Assembly: GCF_022867805.1 (NCBI RefSeq)
Contig: NZ_JALIFO010000006.1
Location: 992,001-1,056,000 of the forward strand
Direction of reading: 5' to 3'
Origin: Cuneatibacter sp. NSJ-177
GTDB lineage: Bacteria; Bacillota; Clostridia; Lachnospirales; Lachnospiraceae
DNA: 64,000 bases
In this document: positions 33,560 to 43,202 of the stretch, in pieces
Position numbering within the stretch: position 1 is the stretch's first letter
Layout: each line of letters starts with the position of its first letter
The notes under the pieces: generated by a model
What the model was told of the DNA's origin: nothing
What the model saw: only the letters and a program-made list of their open reading frames with translations
Database searches by the model: none
Translations under genes and position numbers: made by a program

Positions 33560-34401
33560 AAGTCGTATTGGCGAAGTCTGCAGGGTTTTGTTTCGGCGTT
33601 AAGCGGGCGGTAGAAAAAGTTTATGACCAGGTGGCGAACGGAAAACCTCCGATCTATACCTACGGGCCCATCATCCACAATGAAGAAGTGGTGGCGGATC
33701 TGGAGGAAAAAGGCGTCCGGGTGGTCAAAGATGAAACGGAGCTTGCGCAGCTTTCTGAGGGAACGATCATCATCCGTTCCCATGGAGTCGGCCGCAGGAT
33801 CCAGGAAAAAATGGAGGCTCAGGGGCTGACGGTGGTGGATGCCACCTGCCCTTTTGTAAAAAAAATTCATAAAACCGTGGAGGCCGCCTCTGAGGCTGGA
33901 GATACGGTTGTCATTGCCGGGGACAGAAATCACCCGGAAGTTATCGGAATTTGTGGCTGGAGCCACACAATACCGTATGTTGTATCGACATTAGAGGAAA
34001 TTGAGACTCTCCCTCGAACAGAAAAAATGACGGTGGTAAGCCAGACAACATTTAATTATAAGAAATTTCAAGAACTAGTTGAAAAAATGGAAGAAAAGGG
34101 TTATCATAGTAGTGTTGTGAACACAATTTGCAATGCTACACAGGAACGTCAAATCGAGGCAAGGACAATAGCCAAGGGCGTGGAAGCAATGATTGTGATT
34201 GGAGGCAAGAACAGCTCCAATACGCAGAAGCTCTACGATATTTGTAAGGATGAGTGCAATCAGACTTACTATGTACAGACACTCGTTGACTTGAAAACGC
34301 AATGTTTCCCTAATGTACGTAGCGTAGGTATCACAGCAGGGGCGAGCACCCCGAATAATATTATCGAGGAGGTTCATACTTATGTCAGAAGTAAGCTTTG
34401 A
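33556..34401 (+). CDS. ispH: 4-hydroxy-3-methylbut-2-enyl diphosphate reductase
   Basis: This 281-residue protein has the three cluster cysteines in AGFCFGVKRAV (Cys12), VDATCPFV (near 96) and VNTICNATQERQ (near 193). The acid-base Glu is in the same TQERQ region of other members, and ITAGASTP near the end binds the diphosphate. It makes IPP and DMAPP in the last step of the MEP pathway. The C terminus overlaps the start of the S1-domain gene by 20 bp in another frame. In many Firmicutes these two are one fused protein. Confidence 0.95.
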   Translation: MKVVLAKSAGFCFGVKRAVEKVYDQVANGKPPIYTYGPIIHNEEVVADLEEKGVRVVKDETELAQLSEGTIIIRSHGVGRRIQEKMEAQGLTVVDATCPFVKKIHKTVEAASEAGDTVVIAGDRNHPEVIGICGWSHTIPYVVSTLEEIETLPRTEKMTVVSQTTFNYKKFQELVEKMEEKGYHSSVVNTICNATQERQIEARTIAKGVEAMIVIGGKNSSNTQKLYDICKDECNQTYYVQTLVDLKTQCFPNVRSVGITAGASTPNNIIEEVHTYVRSKL

Positions 34402-35473
34402 ACAATTATTGAATGAGGAAGGCTCATTAAACCAAATACGTACGGGAGCAGTGGTCAAAGGTACCGTGATCGGCGTAAAGGAAAACGAGATCAGCCTGAA
34501 TATCGGATATAAAGCAGATGGCATTGTCACAAAGAATGAGTACACGAATGACTCTTCTGCCGATCTGACCGAACTGGTACACGTTGGTGATGAGATGGAA
34601 GTAAAAGTCCTCAAGGTAAACGACGGCGAGGGACAGGTTGCTCTTTCTTATAAGAGACTGGCTCAGGACCGCAGCAGCAAGGAACTGGAAGAGGCTTTCG
34701 AGAACAAGACGGTGCTGACGGCAAAGGTGACGCAGGTGCTGAACGGCGGCCTCAGCGTGATGGTCGACGGGATCCGTGTTTTCATCCCGGCCAGCCTGGT
34801 ATCCGACGGCTATGAGAGAGATCTCAACAAATATGCGGATCAGGAGATTGAATTCGTAATCATCGAGTTTAACCCGAAGAGAAGAAGAATTATCGGCGAC
34901 CGCAAGCAGATCCTGGTGGAGCGCAAAGCTGCGGCTCAGAAGGCTCTGATGGAGAGAATTGAAGAAGGAATGATCGTCACCGGAAAGGTGAAGAATCTGA
35001 CCGATTTCGGCGCATTTATCGACCTTGGCGGCGCCGACGGGCTGCTTCACATCTCCGAGATGTCCTGGGGCAGAATTGAGAGTCCGAAGAAGCTCTTTAA
35101 GGTAGGCGACGAAGTAGAAGCATTTATCAAGGAGATCAAAGGCGATAAGATTGCACTGAGCCTGAAATTCCCGGATAAAAACCCTTGGGTGAACGCAGAA
35201 GAAAACTACGCAGCCGGTAATGTGGTAAGCGGTAAGGTGGCTCGTATGACCGACTTTGGCGCGTTTGTGGAACTGGAGCCCGGCGTAGACGCCCTGCTGC
35301 ACGTTTCCCAGATTTCCAGAGATCATGTGGAGAAGCCGTCCGACGTGCTTTCCATCGGCCAGGAAATCCAGGCGAGAGTGGTTGATTTCAATCCGGAAGA
35401 GAGAAAGATCAGCCTGAGCATGAAGGCACTGGAGCAGGACGATGCTTCCGCAGAGGAAGACACGGAAGAGTAA
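34382..35473 (+). CDS. S1 RNA-binding domain protein (ribosomal protein S1-like)
   Basis: This 363-residue protein has four S1 domains, roughly at residues 18-90, 105-170, 190-258 and 275-345. Domains 3 and 4 are the best (GKVKNLTDFGAFIDLGG...DGLLHISEMSW and GKVARMTDFGAFVELEPGVDALLHVSQIS). The C terminus is acidic. It should bind mRNA or ribosomes. Its start at 34382 has AGGAGG eight bases upstream, inside ispH, so it is translated separately rather than fused to IspH. A terminator follows 12 bp after the stop. Confidence 0.92.
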   Translation: MSEVSFEQLLNEEGSLNQIRTGAVVKGTVIGVKENEISLNIGYKADGIVTKNEYTNDSSADLTELVHVGDEMEVKVLKVNDGEGQVALSYKRLAQDRSSKELEEAFENKTVLTAKVTQVLNGGLSVMVDGIRVFIPASLVSDGYERDLNKYADQEIEFVIIEFNPKRRRIIGDRKQILVERKAAAQKALMERIEEGMIVTGKVKNLTDFGAFIDLGGADGLLHISEMSWGRIESPKKLFKVGDEVEAFIKEIKGDKIALSLKFPDKNPWVNAEENYAAGNVVSGKVARMTDFGAFVELEPGVDALLHVSQISRDHVEKPSDVLSIGQEIQARVVDFNPEERKISLSMKALEQDDASAEEDTEE

Positions 35474-35485
35474 GAGTAAGATTCA

Positions 35486-35514
35486 GGGGGCGGCTGAAAA
35501 AAGCCGCCTCTTTT
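35486..35514 (+). terminator. Terminator of the cmk-ispH-S1 operon
   Basis: GGGCGGCT (35488-35495), loop GAAAAA, AGCCGCC (35502-35508), then TCTTTT. Confidence 0.85.
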
Positions 35515-35556
35515 GAGTTCTTCCGGAACCAAAAAAGGAAATGGCAGGCATGTCCG

Positions 35557-35597
35557 GCGCTTTCTTCCGCAGGAAAAACGGGGTGCGGAAGAAGCGC
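35557..35597 (+). other. Long stem-loop in the 310-bp gap after the S1 gene
   Basis: GCGCTTTCTTCCGC (35557-35570) pairs with GCGGAAGAAGCGC (35585-35597) with one bulged T. No T run follows. It lies between the S1 terminator and the next promoter. No gene is seen in the rest of this gap. Confidence 0.55.
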
Positions 35598-35661
35598 GGA
35601 TAGGGGGAAAAGCAAGGGGATCCGGCAGTTTTTCTTTCCGGAAAGTTAATGGAAAAAGCGC

Positions 35662-35690
35662 TTGAAATTTATATTATTTCACGGTACACT
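35662..35690 (+). promoter_or_regulatory. Promoter of the lipoprotein-glyS unit
   Basis: TTGAAA (35662-35667), 17 bp, TACACT (35685-35690). A TATACT at 35690-35695 overlaps and could also serve with a less ideal spacer. Confidence 0.6.
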
Positions 35691-35783
35691 ATACTATGTT
35701 GTATTTGCGAATACAGCAGGCTTATGCGCCCTTTCGGATGGAGCGGTGGATGAGCGGGGCAAAGATATTTAGGAGGAGAGCAT

Positions 35784-36443
35784 ATGAAGGCTTGGAAAAA
35801 AGTACTGTCCGCAGCGATTACCGGGATCATGGTTCTGGCCTTGGCCGGATGCAGTTCGGTGAAGTTTGAGCCCACCGAGAGCAGTATTTTTGTAAAAAAG
35901 GATAAGACGGTTGTGAGTGCTGAGATGGTCAGCGTTGACAACAGCGAATTTGATACGCCGCGCTATGATGAGAATGAGATGAAGACGTTTCTTGAGACAG
36001 CGGTAAAGGAATATAATAAAGAGGCCTGCGGCCAGGATTTTGCGTATGCGAAGGATACCAAAGAGGCGCTCAATATTTCCATCGAGGAATTTAAGGTGGA
36101 GAATAAAGTTGCCGCTGCGCGTCTGAACTATGCCAGCTCCGAAGACTATCTGAAATTCAACGGCACCGAGGATTCCGGGAGTGTAAAGGATTTGATTATC
36201 GGAACGGTTGCCGATGGAATCAGCTCCGGTCTGGATTTCTCCGGTATGGTGAACGCGGACGGATCGGCCGCCGGCGTGGAAGAGATTCAGAAAAATACGA
36301 AGTATTCCCTGGTTGCCATCACTGGTCCGGCGCGCATGATGGTGGAAGGAAAGGTGCGGTATATGAGCTCCGGCGTGACGCTGGCCGATGAAAGTACGGT
36401 GGTCACCAGCGGAGATGAGACCGTTTATATTATCTTTAAATAG
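35784..36443 (+). CDS. Lipoprotein of unknown function
   Basis: This 219-residue protein has its ATG behind AGGAGGAGAG. A signal peptide with lipobox (LALAGCSS, Cys about 24) is followed by a soluble domain without a motif I can name. The mature part is rich in Lys, Glu and Ser/Thr, has a hydrophobic stretch with Gly ([18 protein letters not shown]), and ends in a beta-rich region ([16 protein letters not shown]). It sits 13 bp before glyS and is probably co-transcribed with it. It is likely surface exposed. The function is unknown. Confidence 0.8.
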   Translation: MKAWKKVLSAAITGIMVLALAGCSSVKFEPTESSIFVKKDKTVVSAEMVSVDNSEFDTPRYDENEMKTFLETAVKEYNKEACGQDFAYAKDTKEALNISIEEFKVENKVAAARLNYASSEDYLKFNGTEDSGSVKDLIIGTVADGISSGLDFSGMVNADGSAAGVEEIQKNTKYSLVAITGPARMMVEGKVRYMSSGVTLADESTVVTSGDETVYIIFK

Positions 36444-36456
36444 AGGAGACAGGAAA

Positions 36457-37845
36457 ATGGAAAAGACGATGGACAAAATCGTAGCGCTTGCCAAGTCACG
36501 GGGCTTTGTGTATCCGGGCTCGGAAATCTACGGTGGTCTCGCCAATACCTGGGACTATGGAAACCTGGGTGTGGAACTGAAGAACAATGTGAAAAAGGCA
36601 TGGTGGCAGAAATTTGTGCAGGAAAGCCCTTACAACGTGGGCGTGGACTGCGCAATCCTGATGAACAGCCAGACCTGGGTGGCCTCCGGACATCTGGGCG
36701 GTTTCAGCGATCCGCTGATGGATTGCCGGGAGTGCCACGAGCGTTTTCGCGCCGATAAAATCATCGAAGACTACTGTCAGGAAAAGGGAATCGAGCTGGA
36801 CGGTTCGGTGGATGGATGGAGCCAGGAGCAAATGAAAGGCTTTATCGACGAGCATCAGATTCCTTGTCCTACCTGCGGAAAGCATAATTTCACGGATATC
36901 CGGCAGTTCAACCTGATGTTCAAGACGTTCCAGGGCGTCACCGAGGACGCAAAAAATACGGTTTACCTGCGCCCGGAGACGGCTCAAGGCATCTTCGTCA
37001 ATTTCAAAAATGTACAGCGGACTTCCCGGAAGAAGATTCCCTTCGGCATTGCCCAGATTGGAAAATCCTTCCGGAATGAGATTACCCCTGGAAACTTCAC
37101 CTTCCGGACCCGCGAGTTTGAGCAGATGGAACTGGAATTTTTCTGCAAGCCCGACACGGACCTGGAGTGGTTCGACTATTGGAGAAAAACCTGTATCAAC
37201 TGGCTTCAGACTCTTGGCATTCGTCCGGAGGAGATGCGGGTCAGAGACCATTCTCCGGAAGAGCTGAGTTTCTACAGCAAAGCCACCAGCGATATTGAAT
37301 TCCTGTTCCCCTTCGGCTGGGGTGAGCTTTGGGGGATTGCGGACCGGACCAACTACGATTTGACTCAGCATCAGAATGTATCCGGCGAGGATATGGGCTA
37401 TTTTGACGATGAGGCGAAAGAGAAGTATATTCCTTATGTCATCGAGCCTTCGCTGGGGGCGGACCGTGTGACCCTTGCCTTCCTCTGCAGCGCCTATGAT
37501 GAGGAAGAGATCGGAGAGAACGACGTCCGCACGGTGATGCATTTCCATCCGGCCATCGCGCCGGTGAAGGTCGGCGTCCTACCCCTCTCCAAAAAACTGA
37601 ACGAGGGTGCGGAGAAGGTTTACGCCGAGCTTTCCAAGTATTATAATTGTGAGTTCGACGACCGCGGCAATATCGGCAAGCGGTACCGCCGCCAGGATGA
37701 GATCGGCACACCGTTCTGTGTGACCTTTGATTTCGATTCGGAGACGGATGGGGCTGTGACGGTCCGTGACCGGGATTCGATGGAGCAGGTCCGGGTTCCG
37801 ATTGCCGGGCTGAAATCCTATTTTGAGGATAAATTTCGGTTTTAA
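36457..37845 (+). CDS. glyS: Glycyl-tRNA synthetase (single-chain, alpha2 type)
   Basis: This 462-residue protein starts at ATG 36457 after GAGGAGACAGG; a longer frame to 36388 overlaps the lipoprotein. Class II synthetase motifs are visible: motif 1 around [16 protein letters not shown], motif 2 [25 protein letters not shown] and motif 3 with the ending GADRVTLAF. The C-terminal anticodon-binding domain starts near [12 protein letters not shown]. It charges tRNA-Gly. The Zn-type cysteines are present in DCREC and CPTCG. Confidence 0.95.
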   Translation: MEKTMDKIVALAKSRGFVYPGSEIYGGLANTWDYGNLGVELKNNVKKAWWQKFVQESPYNVGVDCAILMNSQTWVASGHLGGFSDPLMDCRECHERFRADKIIEDYCQEKGIELDGSVDGWSQEQMKGFIDEHQIPCPTCGKHNFTDIRQFNLMFKTFQGVTEDAKNTVYLRPETAQGIFVNFKNVQRTSRKKIPFGIAQIGKSFRNEITPGNFTFRTREFEQMELEFFCKPDTDLEWFDYWRKTCINWLQTLGIRPEEMRVRDHSPEELSFYSKATSDIEFLFPFGWGELWGIADRTNYDLTQHQNVSGEDMGYFDDEAKEKYIPYVIEPSLGADRVTLAFLCSAYDEEEIGENDVRTVMHFHPAIAPVKVGVLPLSKKLNEGAEKVYAELSKYYNCEFDDRGNIGKRYRRQDEIGTPFCVTFDFDSETDGAVTVRDRDSMEQVRVPIAGLKSYFEDKFRF

Positions 37846-37869
37846 TTAACAAGCGAGGGAAGAAAAATA

Positions 37870-37939
37870 AACTGTCATTCTGCGCCGGAGCGGGCGGAAC
37901 GCGTGGCGTTTCAAACGCTTGGCCGGAATGACAGTTTTT
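37870..37939 (+). terminator. Terminator of glyS with a branched loop
   Basis: AACTGTCATTC (37870-37880) pairs with GAATGACAGTT (37926-37936), followed by T's. The 45-nt loop holds a smaller hairpin, GCGT-TTCAA-ACGC. The hairpin ends 42 bp before the cysE start, so it could also affect cysE expression. Confidence 0.7.
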
Positions 37940-37981
37940 GCTTCACTAGTCTGGCAGAATTTTCATGTGAGGAGAGAGAGC

Positions 37982-38683
37982 ATGGGATTGATCCACCATG
38001 TAAAGGAAGAATTTACGATTATCAAGGAGCGGGACCCGGCAATCAAATCGCCGATGGAGGTTCTGCTGTATCCTAGTTTTCGGGCCATGCTGCACTACCG
38101 GACGGCCCATAAGCTGTATTTGCAGAAGCATTATTTCCTGGCCCGCTGGATTTCCCAGAGAACAGCCAGAAAAACCGGTATCGAGATTCATCCGGGAGCC
38201 CGGATCGGCAAGGGCTTTTTTATCGACCACGGCCATGGCGTTGTGATCGGCGAGACCACGATCATCGGGGACAATGTAACCCTGTTCCAGGGCGTCACCC
38301 TGGGAGGCACCGGAAAAGAGACCGGAAAGCGCCATCCGACCTTAGAGGATAACGTGATGGTCAGCACCGGCGCCAAGATCCTCGGTTCCATCACCATCGG
38401 AGCCAACTCAAAAATCGGCGCGGGAAGTGTGGTTTTGCGGCCTGTGCCGCCGAATTCCACGGTGGTCGGCGTGCCGGGGCGGATCGTCAAGCAGGATAAC
38501 GTGCGGATCCCCAGGGACGACATGGACCAGGTTCATCTGCCGGATCCGGTGCTGGCGGATATCGACCAGCTGAAAAAAGAAAATGAGTGCCTGAAAGCTG
38601 CGGTGGAGCGCATTGAGAGAACTCTCTCCGGCGCGCCGGAGCACAAAGAGGCGGTGAAGGAGGAATTTCATGAAGATTTATAA
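37982..38683 (+). CDS. cysE: Serine O-acetyltransferase
   Basis: This 233-residue protein starts at ATG 37982 behind GAGGAGAG. The left-handed beta-helix hexapeptide repeats are obvious: IEIHPGARIGKGFFIDHGHGVVIGETTIIGDNVTLFQGVTLGG (given here only as a region, residues ~61-103), with catalytic His in DHGHG. It makes O-acetylserine for cysteine synthesis. The C-terminal part has a charged helix. It overlaps cysS by 14 bp; the cysE-cysS-mrnC-rlmB order is common in Firmicutes. Confidence 0.95.
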   Translation: MGLIHHVKEEFTIIKERDPAIKSPMEVLLYPSFRAMLHYRTAHKLYLQKHYFLARWISQRTARKTGIEIHPGARIGKGFFIDHGHGVVIGETTIIGDNVTLFQGVTLGGTGKETGKRHPTLEDNVMVSTGAKILGSITIGANSKIGAGSVVLRPVPPNSTVVGVPGRIVKQDNVRIPRDDMDQVHLPDPVLADIDQLKKENECLKAAVERIERTLSGAPEHKEAVKEEFHEDL

Positions 38684-40070
38684 TACTCTGACAAAGAAAA
38701 AAGAAGAATTTGTCCCGATTGAGCCCGGAAAGGTGCGGATGTACGTCTGCGGCCCGACGGTCTACAATCTGATTCATATTGGAAACGCGCGCCCGATGAT
38801 TTTCTTTGACACGGTGCGCCGTTATTTTGAGCATAAAAATTATCAGGTGAATTTTGTCTCGAATTTTACGGACGTGGACGATAAGATCATCAAGAAAGCT
38901 GTGGAAGAGGGTGTCGATTCTTCGGTGATTTCCGAGCGTTATATCGCCGAGTGCAAGAAGGATATGGAAGGAATGAACGTCCGCCCTGCCACGACTCATC
39001 CTCTGGCGACCCAGGAAATCGGCGGCATGATCGAGATGATTGCCACATTGATTGAAAAAGGCTACGCCTATGCGGCGGCGGACGGCACGGTGTATTTCCG
39101 GGTCAGAAAGTTTGCCGACTACGGCAAACTTTCGGGTAAAAACCTGGACGACCTTCAGTCCGGTAACCGGTCTCTGCTTGTCTCCGGCGAAGAGCAGAAG
39201 GAAGATCCGATGGACTTTGTTCTCTGGAAGCCGAAAAAAGAGGGCGAGCCTTACTGGGAGTCCCCTTGGTGCCAGGGCCGTCCGGGCTGGCATATTGAGT
39301 GCTCAGTGATGTCGAAAAAGTATCTGGGAGATCAGATCGACATCCACGGCGGCGGGGAGGATCTGGTTTTCCCGCACCATGAGAATGAGATCGCCCAGAG
39401 CGAGGCCACCAGCGGAAAGGAGTTCGCCCATTACTGGATGCACAACGCATTCCTCAACATCGACAATAAGAAAATGTCCAAGTCTCTGGGAAATTTCTTT
39501 ACCGTCCGGGACATCAGTGAAAAATATGATTTGCAGGTGCTGCGCTTCTTTATGCTGAGCGCTCACTACCGCAGCCCGCTGAATTTCAGCGCCGACTTGA
39601 TGGAGGCGGCAAAGAACGGCTTAGATCGGATCGTAACTGCAGCGCAAAAGCTTGCCGAGGAGAAAGAGCGCGCCCAGGATACGCCGATGACGGCGGAGGA
39701 AAAAGCTGCCGTGGACGGCTTTGTGGCGAAATTTGACGCGGCCATGGACGATGATTTCAACACGGCGGATGCGATCTCAGCAGTATTTGAGTTGGTGAAA
39801 TACGCAAATACCCAGATGGCGGCGGGAACCGGCAAAGAGTTTACCGCCTATCTTTCCGAGAATGTGGAGATGCTCTGTGAGATCCTGGGCATCGTGACCG
39901 AAAAGAAAGAGGAGATGCTGGATGCGGACATCGAAGCTCTGATTGAAGAGCGCCAGGCGGCGAGAAAGGCAAAGAATTTTGCCCGCGCCGATGAAATCCG
40001 GGATCTGCTGGCGGCAAAGGGCATCCTTTTGGAGGATACGAGAGAAGGAGTAAAATGGAAGAAAGCATAA
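38670..40070 (+). CDS. cysS: Cysteinyl-tRNA synthetase
   Basis: This 466-residue protein has its start behind GGAGG inside cysE. Class I motifs are HIGN (LIHIGNARP) and KMSKS (KKMSKSLGN). The zinc site includes the Cys of YVCGPTVYN and the later [10 protein letters not shown] and [10 protein letters not shown]. It charges tRNA-Cys. The last 16 bases overlap the mini-RNase III gene. Confidence 0.97.
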   Translation: MKIYNTLTKKKEEFVPIEPGKVRMYVCGPTVYNLIHIGNARPMIFFDTVRRYFEHKNYQVNFVSNFTDVDDKIIKKAVEEGVDSSVISERYIAECKKDMEGMNVRPATTHPLATQEIGGMIEMIATLIEKGYAYAAADGTVYFRVRKFADYGKLSGKNLDDLQSGNRSLLVSGEEQKEDPMDFVLWKPKKEGEPYWESPWCQGRPGWHIECSVMSKKYLGDQIDIHGGGEDLVFPHHENEIAQSEATSGKEFAHYWMHNAFLNIDNKKMSKSLGNFFTVRDISEKYDLQVLRFFMLSAHYRSPLNFSADLMEAAKNGLDRIVTAAQKLAEEKERAQDTPMTAEEKAAVDGFVAKFDAAMDDDFNTADAISAVFELVKYANTQMAAGTGKEFTAYLSENVEMLCEILGIVTEKKEEMLDADIEALIEERQAARKAKNFARADEIRDLLAAKGILLEDTREGVKWKKA

Positions 40071-40465
40071 GGGAGGCATTTGGGCTTGGGGGCAGCGATG
40101 TCCGGGCCTACTCCCCGCTGACCTTGGCTTTTCTCGGCGATGCTGTCTTTGAACTGGTGATCCGTACGATGATTGTGGAAAAAGGAAATCAGCCTCCGAA
40201 GCAGCTTCATCTGGCCAGCAGCAAGTTGGTTAAAGCGGAGACTCAGTCGAGGATGGCGGAACTTCTTCTGCCGGAGTTTACGGAAGAGGAACTGGCCGTA
40301 TACCGGCGCGGGCGCAACGCCCATCCGGGCACGACGGCCAAACATGCGGCTACCGGAGATTACCGGCGGGCCACCGGCCTGGAGGCTTTGATGGGATATC
40401 TCTATCTGAGCGGACAGGAACAAAGGATGATTGCTCTGATCCGGCAGGGCTGGGAGATGTTATGA
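40055..40465 (+). CDS. mrnC: Mini-ribonuclease III
   Basis: This 136-residue protein is a single RNase III catalytic domain without a dsRNA-binding domain. The metal-binding motif is LTLAFLGDAVFELVIR (Asp26 region), and the second acidic region is ATGLEALMGYLYL. It matures 23S rRNA ends in Firmicutes. It overlaps cysS by 16 bp and rlmB by 4 bp. Confidence 0.93.
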   Translation: MEESIREAFGLGGSDVRAYSPLTLAFLGDAVFELVIRTMIVEKGNQPPKQLHLASSKLVKAETQSRMAELLLPEFTEEELAVYRRGRNAHPGTTAKHAATGDYRRATGLEALMGYLYLSGQEQRMIALIRQGWEML

Positions 40466-41202
40466 GAATGGAAGAATATACCATAGAAGGCCGCAACGCG
40501 GTCATAGAGGCCTTTCGCTCCGGCCGGTCGATCGATAAGGTGTTTGTCCAGGAAAAATGCCAGGACGGGCCGATTCAGACCGTACTTCGGGAAGCGAAAA
40601 AACGGGGAACCATCGTAAAGTTTGTCTCCAAGGAGCGGCTGGACGGGATGTCTGAGGCGGGAAAGCATCAGGGGGTCATTGCCTATGCGGCTGCCTACGA
40701 ATATGCTTCCGTGGAGGAGATCCTGGCGCTGGCGGAGCAAAAGGGAGAGCCGCCGTTTTTATTTCTGCTGGACGGCATTGAGGATCCCCACAATTTGGGG
40801 GCTATCATCCGGACAGCGAATCTGGCCGGAGCCCACGGCGTGATTATTCCGAAGAACCGGGCGGTTGGCCTGACGGGAACCGTGGCGAAGACCTCCGCCG
40901 GAGCTTTAAACTATACGCCGGTGGCAAAGGTAACCAACCTGACCAAGACCATGGAAGAGCTAAAGGAAAAAGGGCTCTGGTTTGTCTGCGCCGATATGCA
41001 GGGGGATTTGATGTACCGCTTGGATCTGAAAGGGCCGATCGGCCTTGTGATCGGCAGCGAAGGCGACGGCGTGTCGAGGCTGGTCCGGGAGCACTGTGAT
41101 ATGGTGGCCTCCATTCCGATGAAAGGGGATATCGATTCCCTGAACGCATCGGTGGCCGCAGGCGTTTTGGCCTATGAGATCGTTCGCCAGCGGCTGGGAT
41201 AG
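40462..41202 (+). CDS. rlmB: 23S rRNA (guanosine-2'-O-)-methyltransferase (SpoU family)
   Basis: This is a 246-residue protein. The N-terminal L30e-like domain begins IEGRNAVIEAF. The SPOUT knot motifs are LDGIEDPHNLGAIIRTANLAG, IGLVIGSEGDGVSRLV and IPMKGDIDSLNASVAAGVL. It methylates a ribose in 23S rRNA using SAM. It shares the operon with mrnC, both acting on 23S rRNA. Confidence 0.95.
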   Translation: MRMEEYTIEGRNAVIEAFRSGRSIDKVFVQEKCQDGPIQTVLREAKKRGTIVKFVSKERLDGMSEAGKHQGVIAYAAAYEYASVEEILALAEQKGEPPFLFLLDGIEDPHNLGAIIRTANLAGAHGVIIPKNRAVGLTGTVAKTSAGALNYTPVAKVTNLTKTMEELKEKGLWFVCADMQGDLMYRLDLKGPIGLVIGSEGDGVSRLVREHCDMVASIPMKGDIDSLNASVAAGVLAYEIVRQRLG

Positions 41203-41220
41203 GGGGGCGCCGGAGGAACG

Positions 41221-41403
41221 ATGAAGGGACCTGGTGGGTGCGAATACTGCGCCAATTATGAGTACGACGAAGAATTCGAGTGCTATTCCTGCGTGATGAA
41301 TCTGGACGAGGACGAGATGGCAAGATTTCTCCGGGATGAATTCAGGGACTGCCCTTATTTTCAGATGGGAGATGAGTACCGGATCGTTCGGAAACAGATT
41401 TAA
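41221..41403 (+). CDS. Small Cys-rich acidic protein (DUF6472-like)
   Basis: This is a 60-residue protein at the end of the rlmB operon. CEYCANY and CYSCVMNLDEDEMARFL form a CxxC/CxxC pair likely to hold zinc. A fifth Cys (DCPYFQ) and a basic tail IVRKQ follow. The layout is like a small conserved family seen in Lachnospiraceae next to rlmB, recalled as DUF6472 (not checked). GGAGGAACG precedes the ATG. Function unknown. Confidence 0.8.
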   Translation: MKGPGGCEYCANYEYDEEFECYSCVMNLDEDEMARFLRDEFRDCPYFQMGDEYRIVRKQI

Positions 41404-41482
41404 GTGGAAGCCGAAGTTTATTTCTGGACGAAGGGCGTCCGGACGGAAGAAAGTCTGCCGGACAGCATGAAAAACGGATAAC

Positions 41483-41538
41483 AAAAAATAAGGATGCGGC
41501 AGGCCGTGGAATATCGGCCGGAAGCGTCCTCATTTTTT
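41483..41538. terminator. Bidirectional terminator between converging genes
   Basis: AAAAAATAAGGATGC pairs with GCGTCCTCATTTTTT around an inner GGCCG/CGGCC stem. A/T runs stand on both sides, so it can serve the rlmB operon and the minus-strand glycosylase gene. Confidence 0.8.
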
Positions 41539-41551
41539 GGCAGAATTCTTT

Positions 41552-42736
41552 TTAGAAGATCTCCACCTTTGTCAGCTTGAGCCGCCGGAAGGCAGCATAT
41601 TCCTCGGCCAGTTCAGAAAGCCTCGGCGTCTCCGGATGTCCGGTCCACAAGGTTATTTTGATTTCCATTCCGTTCCCTTTCTTTTTGCCGGTCCAGATCC
41701 CGATGATTTCCCCGCGGGACAAAACAACGCCTGGATTTGTCTGCAGCTTCCAGATTTGTTTGTGGAGGGAGGGATCCGGCTGTAAAACAAAACGGTCGCG
41801 CTGATCCAGATAAGGATCGTGGCCTCCCAGAAGGAGCAGGTCCCTTTGCGGGGCGTCCGGCGAAAACAGCCGGTCCTTGTCGGCCGCCAGAATATAAGCT
41901 TTTTTCCCAGCCGCCAGGACCGGTTCGATCTCTTCTGATACGGTTTCCCACAGGCGCCGCCCCTGGCCTCTGGAGCATCCCAGCCATCGGAGAAAGGAAT
42001 CCAAGGTAGCCGGGCCGTAGCAGCGGAGAAATTTCCGGACCAGTTGTTTCTGCGCGTCTTCTCCGATTTTCAGAGAATGCCCCGCCCAGCTTTGATAGGA
42101 AGTAAAAGTGGGGCTGATCCCTTCGCGTTCCCCGAAGACTACCAGGCCATGAAAAGAGGCTGGGCGGAGAAAGAAAGAGACCGCAGCCCCTCCCACCGTT
42201 TGTTTGCCGGGATTTCCATACATGGACGGCCGGTTCCACAATCCCTGTTTTGCGGCAGGCAGCAGAGGGAGCATCCAACCGGCGATGGTTTGGTCCAGTT
42301 CGGTTTTGCTGACAATCCGGCGGCCGTTTAATTGGGGCATAACCGAAAGGAAGATCCGGAATAGTTCCTCGAAGGACATCTGCAAGAAGTCCAGAGCAAG
42401 GAGAATTCCATTGGTGTAGATCCAAGGTTCTTCGTTTTCCGGGATAAGTGCGGACAAAAAGACATCACTCTCCTCAGCAGGAAAAACCACAGGTGCTCCC
42501 CGCAGGCTCCACGCCTGAATCAGGGACTTTTCTTGGTAAAGCAGACGTTCCATCTCCGCTGGCGGGCAGTCGGGAATGCGGTTGAATAACGCGGTTTCCC
42601 ATGCGCCAGGCGGGGTGTTCTGCATTCCGCAGGCGCCGGCGAGCTGGTTTGGATCCGATTTGGGATTGATGACGTCCAGATGGTGGGAGTGGAGCCGGTA
42701 ATAGCGGATTTGATCCACGCTAAGTTCATGATTCAT
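41552..42736 (-). CDS. AlkZ-like winged-helix DNA glycosylase family protein
   Basis: This 394-residue protein starts at ATG 42736 (AAAGGAG upstream on the minus strand). The N terminus DQIRYYRLHSHHLD and GACGMQNTPPGAWETAL match the HTH_42 (AlkZ/YcaQ) family. Members unhook DNA interstrand crosslinks or remove alkylated bases. The catalytic Q-x-Q pair of AlkZ appears here as Q39-N40-T41, so the second Gln is missing. Later text such as VVFGEREGISPTFTS and LLLGGHDPYLDQRDRFVL fits the family. Activity may be altered or need other residues. Confidence 0.78.
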   Translation of the reverse strand: MNHELSVDQIRYYRLHSHHLDVINPKSDPNQLAGACGMQNTPPGAWETALFNRIPDCPPAEMERLLYQEKSLIQAWSLRGAPVVFPAEESDVFLSALIPENEEPWIYTNGILLALDFLQMSFEELFRIFLSVMPQLNGRRIVSKTELDQTIAGWMLPLLPAAKQGLWNRPSMYGNPGKQTVGGAAVSFFLRPASFHGLVVFGEREGISPTFTSYQSWAGHSLKIGEDAQKQLVRKFLRCYGPATLDSFLRWLGCSRGQGRRLWETVSEEIEPVLAAGKKAYILAADKDRLFSPDAPQRDLLLLGGHDPYLDQRDRFVLQPDPSLHKQIWKLQTNPGVVLSRGEIIGIWTGKKKGNGMEIKITLWTGHPETPRLSELAEEYAAFRRLKLTKVEIF

Positions 42737-42814
42737 AAAATAACTCCTTTTCCTATGTGAAATCACAGATCCATACATAGAGAGGCGGCAGAGGCCTGTC
42801 CGTGTTTTCAATAC

Positions 42815-42843
42815 AAAAAAACCCAGAAACCAAAGTTTCCGGG
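42815..42843 (-). terminator. Terminator of tRNA-Thr
   Basis: On the minus strand CCC-G-GAAAC, loop TTTG, GTTTC-T-GGG, then seven T's. Confidence 0.8.
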
Positions 42844-42848
42844 CTTCC

Positions 42849-42921
<73 letters not shown>

Positions 42922-42966
42922 AAGGTTTCAGCGGCGTTTTTTGTGGTGACCGCGTCAACATGACAT

Positions 42967-42995
42967 AATATACTATAAATCAACGGGTTTGTCAA
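42967..42995 (-). promoter_or_regulatory. Promoter of tRNA-Thr
   Basis: On the minus strand TTGACA (complement of 42990-42995), 17 bp, TATATT (complement of 42967-42972), 46 bp before the tRNA. Confidence 0.8.
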
Positions 42996-43133
42996 GGGAT
43001 AATTTCAAAAAACTTCGTAAGTTTTTTGCAGGGAAGCAGCAATGAGGAAAATTCGGAACAATCCTGGTTTGACAAGAAAAGTTGCTTCAATCCATGGAAA
43101 AGACAGGAGACGCGTTAAAACAGCAGCAAGAGA

Positions 43134-43162
43134 TTGACAACCAAGCGGTTCCGCAATACACT
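43134..43162 (+). promoter_or_regulatory. Promoter of the small ORF / membrane protein unit
   Basis: TTGACA (43134-43139), 17 bp, TACACT (43157-43162). The first ribosome site (GGGAGGGGG) is 27 bp further on. Confidence 0.7.
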
Positions 43163-43202
43163 AGGAATAAATGTCTGCTGGATGTGACGGGAGGGGGATA
43201 AA

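Noticed and set aside
33556-35473. Sequencing frameshift splitting a fused IspH-S1 protein
   Set aside because: The S1 gene has its own well-placed AGGAGG and ATG, and both proteins are complete at the junction, so two separate genes are the simpler reading. The idea is kept as a finding with moderate interest.
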